Shown here: piece after piece, positions 7,001-10,131 of the stretch
Layout: the number at the start of each line of letters is the position of its first letter
Position numbering within the stretch: position 1 is the first letter of the stretch
From: JAZDGX01 sp964482205
GTDB taxonomy: Bacteria > Eisenbacteria > RBG-16-71-46 > CAIMUX01 > WJJG01
Length of the DNA stretch: 10,131 nucleotides
Direction: 5' to 3'
NCBI GenBank assembly: GCA_964482205.1
Contig: CAYZWI010000029.1
Coordinates: 1-10,131 of the forward strand
Program-made: the position numbers and the translations under genes
The notes under the pieces: generated by a model
Databases searched by the model: none
Told to the model about the DNA's origin: nothing
The model's input: the letters and a program-made list of their open reading frames with translations, nothing else

Positions 7001-7331
7001 CGAGGTGTCGGGCAAGCAGGTGTTGCTCCATTGGTTCAGCTATCGAAAGGCAAACCGGGAACGCCCTATCATTGGCGACCGGCGGCCTCCGTCGCCATTG
7101 GGGAACATTCAGCCCGATCACTGGCTGGCGGAGTACACGACCGAGCTAATCAACTTGCTCAACGTGCTGGGCCGGCTGATTGATCTCGAACCGGCTCAGG
7201 CCCAGCTGATGGAGCGTATCTGCTCCGGGCCCACATTCTCGGTAGATGAGTTGCGTGTCGCAGGGGCGCTTGAGATCCCAGCGGCCCCACGGCGTAAGAA
7301 GCTCAAGCCGGAGAACGGGCGTCTGCTTTAG
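4005..7331 (+). CDS. Single-chain restriction-modification enzyme, type ISP-like/IIG: PD-(D/E)XK nuclease + N6-adenine methyltransferase + specificity domain
   Basis: The protein has 1,108 residues from ATG 4005, or 1,114 from ATG 3987; the numbers here use the longer form. N-terminal nuclease: PDYAV with D77 and IELK with E91/K93, the PD-(D/E)XK core of Mrr-type nucleases, preceded by EDQLRAPFEQLL. A helical connector (~150-320) leads to YFYEDFLEVYD and GSYYTPPEVV (333-342, motif X). The S-adenosylmethionine site is DPAMGTGTF (373-381), the catalytic motif NPPY (493-496), typical of gamma-class N6-adenine methyltransferases. The C-terminal ~450 residues match the ISP specificity domain pattern, e.g. 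GDIPDLDHYKGSFGG near 830-845, then a closing WHYEVSGKQVLLHW...YRK block, SPLGNI, and LLNVLGRLIDLEP. It should methylate adenine in its own site and cut unmodified DNA. Classical ISP enzymes (LlaGI, LlaBIII) are ~1,570 residues with a helicase between nuclease and methyltransferase; I see no Walker A or DEAD/H box here, so it may act more like type IIG. Reads intact, no frameshift. Confidence 0.9.
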   Translation: MKQDLDSAISTFGSSAKRKLASPSARGEPEDQLRAPFEQLLTDLAGLVGLPSTAVAAVGESSVPDLKTRPDYAVTVRKALVGFIELKSPGKGADPRKFKDPHDRDQWEKLRSLPNLMYSDGNEFSLWQDGEPIGTVVRLTGDIESSGSKLGAPPELLPLFERFLMWDPIPPRSAKELARISARLCRLLREEVTENLAAGSEALTALAVDWRKLLFPDATDERFADGYAQAVTFGMLMARAKGIRLATGFGRVAEELGQTSSLIGAALRLLTDSAENQAALTTSLGTLTRVLDAVHWPTISRGDPETWLYFYEDFLEVYDNSLRKQTGSYYTPPEVVGAMVRLVDEALKSPRFGLHAGMASPAVTVADPAMGTGTFLLGILRRIAETVSTDEGPGSVRGAINSAIQRLIAFEMQLGPFAVAQLRILAEIVDLTGSPPRTPPRMFVTNTLGNPDDDETWIPGILAPIAKSRRDANRIKREEPITVVIGNPPYKEKAKGRGGWIEGEAEQAAKAPLADWMPPSDWGVGTHTKHLRNLYIYFWRWATWKVYDHHPANNTGIVCFITVAGFLNGAGFQRMRQYLRRTCDDIWVIDCSPEGHQPEVNTRIFQAVQQPICIVLASRTAKSSLEAPARVRFQSLPAGHRTEKFVALGQVTLGGKAWADCPADWRAPFLPASTGAWATYPALEDFFVYNGSGVMPGRTWVIAPDEESLHRRWQTLIDAPADTKETLFHPHIPKGKLGDRHSKRIVKEGLPGMPARPKPIAEERGPCPDSVRYGFRSFDRQWIVADNRLINRPNPELWAGRSERQLYLTALSRTSPSTGPALTVTGDIPDLDHYKGSFGGRVFPLWRDSAATISNVRPNLLAFLSQKFGCDVSAEDVVAYVVATTAHPAFIARFRNDLSTPGLRVPLTADARTFFEASELGCSVIWLHTFGERMVDAKKGRPAQPPRLPVERRPSIPLKGAIPEDPGSMPDSIGYDACQKRLLIGTGYVENVEPEIWHYEVSGKQVLLHWFSYRKANRERPIIGDRRPPSPLGNIQPDHWLAEYTTELINLLNVLGRLIDLEPAQAQLMERICSGPTFSVDELRVAGALEIPAAPRRKKLKPENGRLL

Positions 7332-7386
7332 GGCCGTACCAGGGTCAGCCGTGCAGTACATGGCGTTGTTCTGCATCGCCCGAGAA
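7332..7386. other. Short convergent intergenic gap
   Basis: The 55 bases between the stop of the restriction-modification gene and the stop of the facing HEPN-like gene. It contains TGCAG...CTGCA arms about 14 bases apart, but no stem followed by a T run on either strand. No confident terminator. Confidence 0.4.
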
Positions 7387-8316
7387 TCAAAGGTATTCCT
7401 GATCGACTCGCCCAGCAAGACAATGCAGGACGGCCGATTCGAGAATGTGTCGAGCGCATGCTTGATACTCGTAGAGTTCGTACGCCCCAATGCCCTTGCT
7501 CGGGGATGCACCGTGAGCCGCTTCCCGATCTCGAGCCGTGCGCATCCTTCGGATATGCTCATGAATCGGGCGATGGCCGGCAAGTGCCGTCTCTGCTTCG
7601 GGGTCGATTCCCCAACGGCGCAGAGCGGCAAAGAAGCGTTCGTCGTTCCTCGGAGGGTCACCCACAATGGCTTCAACGGCTTTGAAGGCGTTGAGGAGAG
7701 CTGATTCAGCACGGTTCCGTTCCGCACTAGACCCGTCGAGCTTACCCCGTTCATAGGTTTCGGTGACTTGGCCGGGGAAGACGAAGTACTCTTGATGGCT
7801 CCGGGCGAGAAAGCGAGCAGCCCTGAACAGACGCTCACTTCGCATCAGTGCGACTGCCATCTGCCAGGCATCCTCAAAACCGGACGGGCTGGCGGTCCAG
7901 TAGGCGCGAAGGGAGATGCCCCAGTACTGATGAGGTTCCTGGACCTTCGCCCGTGAGACGTAAGATTCTACATCTTCGAGGACCAACATGGGAGGTGGAG
8001 GGATTGCAGAGCCTGGCAGGGGAAGCAACAGTCCCCGGCAAACCTGCTCCACGACACCCTCACTGAAATGCAGAGCATTCCGTAGAGCGTCAGCGAGCCG
8101 GTACGCTTCCTTGTCATGTGAAGCAGAATCCTCGAAATGGAAGAGATAGCGTCCAGCTTCATGCGAGCGAGTACGCCAATGAACGGGGTGGACGCGCACG
8201 TTGAGCGATTGCCAGTGCCCGTTCAGAAGTCTGAGGTGAACCGGGAGTTCCCGGTCCTCTTGGCTGTACGGGATGCCAATGCCCAGTAATAAGTAGTATT
8301 GTCTCTCGGATTTCAT
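7387..8316 (-). CDS. Unknown protein with C-terminal HEPN-like domain (possible RNase/toxin or accessory defence protein)
   Basis: 309 residues from ATG 8316, chosen over an in-frame TTG at 8328 because GCAGGTGAG directly precedes the ATG. Residues 1-~195 form a mixed alpha/beta region without a recognised motif (YYLLLGIGIP 7-16; a proline run PPPP 106-109; YWGISLRAYW 131-140). From ~198 the protein is helical and looks like Apea-type HEPN domains: ERNRAESALLNAFKAVEAIVGDP (199-221, long helix with E214), FFAALRRWGI (228-237), then R262-D-R-E-A-A-H268-G. R262 to H268 is R-x5-H, within the R-x4-6-H motif of catalytic HEPN RNases, and a last helix YEYQACARHILESAVLHCL (282-300) closes the fold. 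HEPN domains are often RNA-cutting toxins or defence effectors, though some are inactive. It is last in a three-gene minus-strand set, 163 bases after the PD-(D/E)XK gene, and converges on the restriction-modification gene. Confidence 0.72.
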   Translation of the reverse strand: MKSERQYYLLLGIGIPYSQEDRELPVHLRLLNGHWQSLNVRVHPVHWRTRSHEAGRYLFHFEDSASHDKEAYRLADALRNALHFSEGVVEQVCRGLLLPLPGSAIPPPPMLVLEDVESYVSRAKVQEPHQYWGISLRAYWTASPSGFEDAWQMAVALMRSERLFRAARFLARSHQEYFVFPGQVTETYERGKLDGSSAERNRAESALLNAFKAVEAIVGDPPRNDERFFAALRRWGIDPEAETALAGHRPIHEHIRRMRTARDREAAHGASPSKGIGAYELYEYQACARHILESAVLHCLAGRVDQEYL

Positions 8317-8377
8317 CTCACCTGCCAATCACGGCGTCTGGAAAGATGCACGACATTCGCCTCCACCGGCGGGTCCT

Positions 8378-8428
8378 CCTGGCGCGACTCCGGCTTGGCA
8401 GGGCCGCACGGGCGAAGCCCGCGCCAGG
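8378..8428 (-). other. Hairpin-forming inverted repeat between nuclease-like and HEPN-like genes
   Basis: In the 163-base gap between the two minus-strand genes, CCTGGCGCG (8378-8386) is a perfect 9-base inverted copy of CGCGCCAGG (8420-8428). A second hairpin, CGGGC-GAA-GCCCG, lies at 8409-8421 and shares two bases with the outer arm; read on the minus strand its loop is TTC. It could attenuate or process the minus-strand transcript, but there is no T run, so a classical terminator is not supported. Confidence 0.55.
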
Positions 8429-8479
8429 GAGTTAGAGCCATGACAAGCCCAACCGTCCGGTGGACGGCGTGGTTCGACG

Positions 8480-9331
8480 TCATGTTCGCGCCACTCGATC
8501 GACGACCGCGATACCCAGCAGGTTCTTGAGGGCCACGAGGGACTTGGGAAGATCTCCGCCCAAGGCCAGAACAGCGCGGGCGCTGCGCGGGAGACCTTGA
8601 GATACCTGGAGCGCCTCGAGGACAGCCTGGTACTTGATGCACTGGAAGAGACCACGGACAAGGTCCGCCTGCGGTGAAGTGGCCGGCTTGACCTCCACGC
8701 TCACCCACTCATCGCCATGCCGAAACAGGACATCTATCGAATCGCCCGAAGGCAGCGCGAACTCCTGCTCGCCGACGACACCCAGCGGAACATCAACGAT
8801 GGATGGGTCGCGGGAGACAAGAGCCTTGAGGTTCCTGTGGGCCTCACTCTCACCTCCGGCGCGGAATGCGGCTGCGGTTCCAAGGACGTGGCCGAAGTCT
8901 GGCCGCACCGGTTTCAGGCCCAAGGCCTCTACGACTCGCGGCCAACTGTCAAAAGCGAATACCTTCAGCAGTTGCGCCTCGACCAGGCGGCGCTGCTGAC
9001 TCCTGGGGAGTCTCCGGAAGTCCTCCTTGTCGGTAATGAACCACCCGATGCCTTCACCCGGGAGCCCCGTGTGCTTGTTGATGACGAGGCACTGAATAGG
9101 AGGGATGTCCCGCCTCCATTGCTTGGACAGTGCCTTCAGTGCTCTTCCAATGCTGCCGAGGACATAGTTCAAGTTCCTCGGATTCGGCATTCCGAGTTCG
9201 GAGGCGAGCTCTGAATATAGGATCGGTTGTGATGCTTGCGCTTGCCTCACGAGAAGGGGGAGTGCCAGTCTCGCGCGGCGCTGATAGAGCTTGTCGCCCG
9301 AGATCGGCTCAGCGACTCGCGCAGTCTCCAT
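8480..9331 (-). CDS. Winged-helix-like + PD-(D/E)XK nuclease-like protein
   Basis: 283 residues from ATG 9331, preceded by GAGGTG four bases upstream. Residues ~20-70 look like a winged-helix/HTH: ARLALPLLVRQAQASQ, then ILYSELASELGM and a helix NYVLGSIGRALKAL; the following PPIQCLVINKHTGLPGEG (77-94) is a beta-rich extension often found after such domains. The C-terminal half (from ~160) fits a PD-(D/E)XK core: ESEAHRNLKALV (161-172, helix with E162/E164), SIDVLF with D200, then VSVEVK with E213 and K215 (E-x-K), followed by the helix RGLFQCIKYQAVLEAL (226-241), typical of nucleases of this superfamily. It probably cuts or binds DNA, with the N-terminal part as a DNA reader; the substrate is unknown. 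It is the middle gene of the cluster, 45 bases after the D...QVK gene and transcribed with it. Confidence 0.75.
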   Translation of the reverse strand: METARVAEPISGDKLYQRRARLALPLLVRQAQASQPILYSELASELGMPNPRNLNYVLGSIGRALKALSKQWRRDIPPIQCLVINKHTGLPGEGIGWFITDKEDFRRLPRSQQRRLVEAQLLKVFAFDSWPRVVEALGLKPVRPDFGHVLGTAAAFRAGGESEAHRNLKALVSRDPSIVDVPLGVVGEQEFALPSGDSIDVLFRHGDEWVSVEVKPATSPQADLVRGLFQCIKYQAVLEALQVSQGLPRSARAVLALGGDLPKSLVALKNLLGIAVVDRVART

Positions 9332-9358
9332 TGTTCACCTCGAGGACGTCGAATGCGG

Positions 9359-9372
9359 TTGTTGGGGCATGA
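9359..9372 (+). repeat. Left copy of a short inverted repeat bracketing the 9377-9919 gene
   Basis: TTGTTGGGGC followed by ATGA. The opposite-strand copy lies at 9916-9930, so the pair flanks the gene at 9377-9919 almost exactly. Confidence 0.4.
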
Positions 9373-9376
9373 TAGT

Positions 9377-9919
9377 TCACCTGAGAAACCGTTCAACAAT
9401 ATCCCATCGGTCCCTGTAAGGTTCTAGCGTCTTCTCGGTAACTGCGCAGTGCAGGGAGTCCCATGTCTGAGCCCGCATACCTCCGTATCTGGCAAGGTAA
9501 GATCTGTGGCCCTTCACGATCAAGTCGCGGAGCATTCGCCAAGTGAGAATATAGAATCGATCCGTCCCTCGTGGAGCAATTGCCACGAAGACCACAACGA
9601 GACGCTGGACAGGGCATTTCTTCAGTTGCCCGACGATTTGGTGTTTGCCTTTGAACGAGATGTCACAAAACCGGGTGATATCCCCAAACTGCCATGATGA
9701 ACTCCTGCTGGCTTTGACTTGGACAGCGACATGTTTTCCGTGCTCATTAGAGGCAATGATGTCGTAGTGAGGAACATTGCCCGTGAAGGTGGTCGCTATC
9801 AGACCCTGCCGAGACAATTCCGCTGCGACAAGGTATTCCCCCGTTTGCCCGACAAGCTTGTTGCTGCGTCCCGTTGCCATTTCTGCGACAGCCCCCAATG
9901 CTGGACTACGACTCTTCAT
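9377..9919 (-). CDS. Small PD-(D/E)XK-superfamily-like protein with D...QVK core
   Basis: Up to 180 residues from ATG 9919; an internal ATG at 9880 (residue 14) would give 167 residues beginning MATGRSNKLVGQTGEY, and neither has a strong ribosome binding site, so the start is open. The core reads GQTGEYLVAAELSRQGLI (24-41, helix with E28), HYDIIAS (51-57, with D53), then VAVQVKAS (64-71), where the usual E-x-K is Q-x-K (Q67, K69). This helix-strand-strand order, with D then Q/E-x-K about 14 residues later, fits the PD-(D/E)XK fold of resolvase-like proteins, in which Q-x-K variants occur. It continues with ISFKGKHQIVG, LVVVFVAI and DRFYILTW, which look like flanking strands. Nuclease activity is plausible, not proven. 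It is first in the minus-strand set; upstream (9920-10047) there is no coding signal and no clear promoter. Confidence 0.72.
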   Translation of the reverse strand: MKSRSPALGAVAEMATGRSNKLVGQTGEYLVAAELSRQGLIATTFTGNVPHYDIIASNEHGKHVAVQVKASRSSSWQFGDITRFCDISFKGKHQIVGQLKKCPVQRLVVVFVAIAPRGTDRFYILTWRMLRDLIVKGHRSYLARYGGMRAQTWDSLHCAVTEKTLEPYRDRWDIVERFLR

Positions 9920-9930
9920 GGCCCCAACAA
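9916..9930 (-). repeat. Right copy of the short inverted repeat, overlapping the start codon of the 9377-9919 gene
   Basis: Read on the minus strand: TTGTTGGGGC, one extra C, then ATGA, where the ATG is the first candidate start of the gene. It matches the left copy (9359-9372) in all positions apart from that extra C. Confidence 0.4.
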
Positions 9931-10047
9931 TTCAGTATCTCAACTTCCTGGTCCCCGCCGGGCAGTAGGAATCCTGGGCTCAGGAGTACGCGGTCGCTCG
10001 ATGTCCGACAGAAGCGCCTTGCCTTCACAGGTGCAGAACTGAGTGCA
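9931..10047. other. Non-coding stretch upstream of the minus-strand gene cluster
   Basis: No open frame with coding character on either strand, no tRNA-like arms and no convincing -35/-10 pair. It is the place where the minus-strand cluster's promoter would be expected. Confidence 0.4.
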
Positions 10048-10131
10048 TCATATCGCCCCGGGAGGGATTGGACCACGGGAGAAGGGGATGCCGAAGGCCG
10101 ACGCCTTGGCCTCCGCGGTTTTCCATCCGCC
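10048..10131 (-). CDS. Possible C-terminal end of a minus-strand gene running off the window
   Basis: The minus-strand frame is open from the window edge to a TGA at 10050-10048, giving 27 residues ending ASAFGIPFSRGPIPPGAI. The composition is protein-like, but no family is recognised. A competing reading on the plus strand starts at ATG 10088 with GGGAGAAGGGG immediately upstream and stays open to the edge. Only the sequence beyond the window can decide. Confidence 0.3.
   Translation of the reverse strand, partial: GGWKTAEAKASAFGIPFSRGPIPPGAI

Noticed and set aside
8378..8453. Integron attC site suggested by GTTAGAG (8431) and GCCCAAC (8447) near a palindrome
   Set aside because: The core-like sites are in the wrong order for one attC, GTTAGAG breaks the GTTRRRY consensus at the last base, and no left-hand RYYYAAC precedes the palindrome.
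10055..10075. tRNA T-arm-like string GGTCCAATCCC read on the minus strand
   Set aside because: It lacks the TTCRA loop and no acceptor, D or anticodon arms are found around it.
1..10131. CRISPR array, insertion sequence or transposase/integrase gene
   Set aside because: No direct repeats with regular spacers, no DDE or tyrosine/serine recombinase motifs, and no terminal inverted repeats with target duplications were seen.

Overview
The window is high in G+C (by eye roughly 60-65%) and falls into two parts that meet near position 3,900. Packed small genes, phage structural and lysis proteins, and restriction genes just beyond them point to a prophage, or a phage remnant, in a high-GC bacterium, probably a proteobacterium or similar. 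There is no rRNA, tRNA or housekeeping gene here, so the host cannot be named more closely.

Positions 1-3,875 (all + strand) are the end of a phage late operon: the 3' end of a small tail/tail-fibre family protein (3-263), a modular fibre-like protein with a sugar-binding-type N-terminal half and a strict 20-residue repeat (317-1978), a small baseplate/fibre-associated protein (1978-2358), and then a lysis cassette. The cassette holds a single-pass membrane protein with a coiled coil (2371-2730), a GH108 endolysin (2735-3226), a two-TM holin candidate (3241-3597) and a small hydrophobic membrane protein (3594-3875). Junctions are very tight (TGATG at 1976-1980, ATGA at 3594-3597) and most genes have a strong purine-rich ribosome binding site, as expected for one co-transcribed, translationally coupled unit.

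Positions 3,876-10,131 carry accessory, probably anti-phage, cargo. A + strand gene with its own candidate promoter (3903-3931) encodes a ~1,110-residue single-chain restriction-modification enzyme: N-terminal PD-(D/E)XK nuclease, N6-adenine methyltransferase, and a C-terminal region like the specificity domain of type ISP enzymes, but with no helicase. Facing it is a three-gene - strand cluster, in transcription order: a 180-residue protein with a D...QVK nuclease-like core (9919-9377), a 283-residue winged-helix-like plus PD-(D/E)XK protein (9331-8480), and a 309-residue protein ending in a HEPN-like domain with an R-x5-H motif (8316-7387). The last 0.2 kb holds only weak evidence for a partial gene.

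How the parts may work together is inference. The phage module builds the virion tip and lyses the host; the methyltransferase-nuclease would mark self DNA and cut foreign DNA; and the - strand cluster (two nuclease-like proteins and a possible HEPN RNase) could be a second defence system or a back-up to the restriction enzyme, similar in logic to anticodon nucleases such as PrrC that guard a type I system. The - strand cluster next to a helicase-free ISP-like enzyme is the part most worth follow-up.
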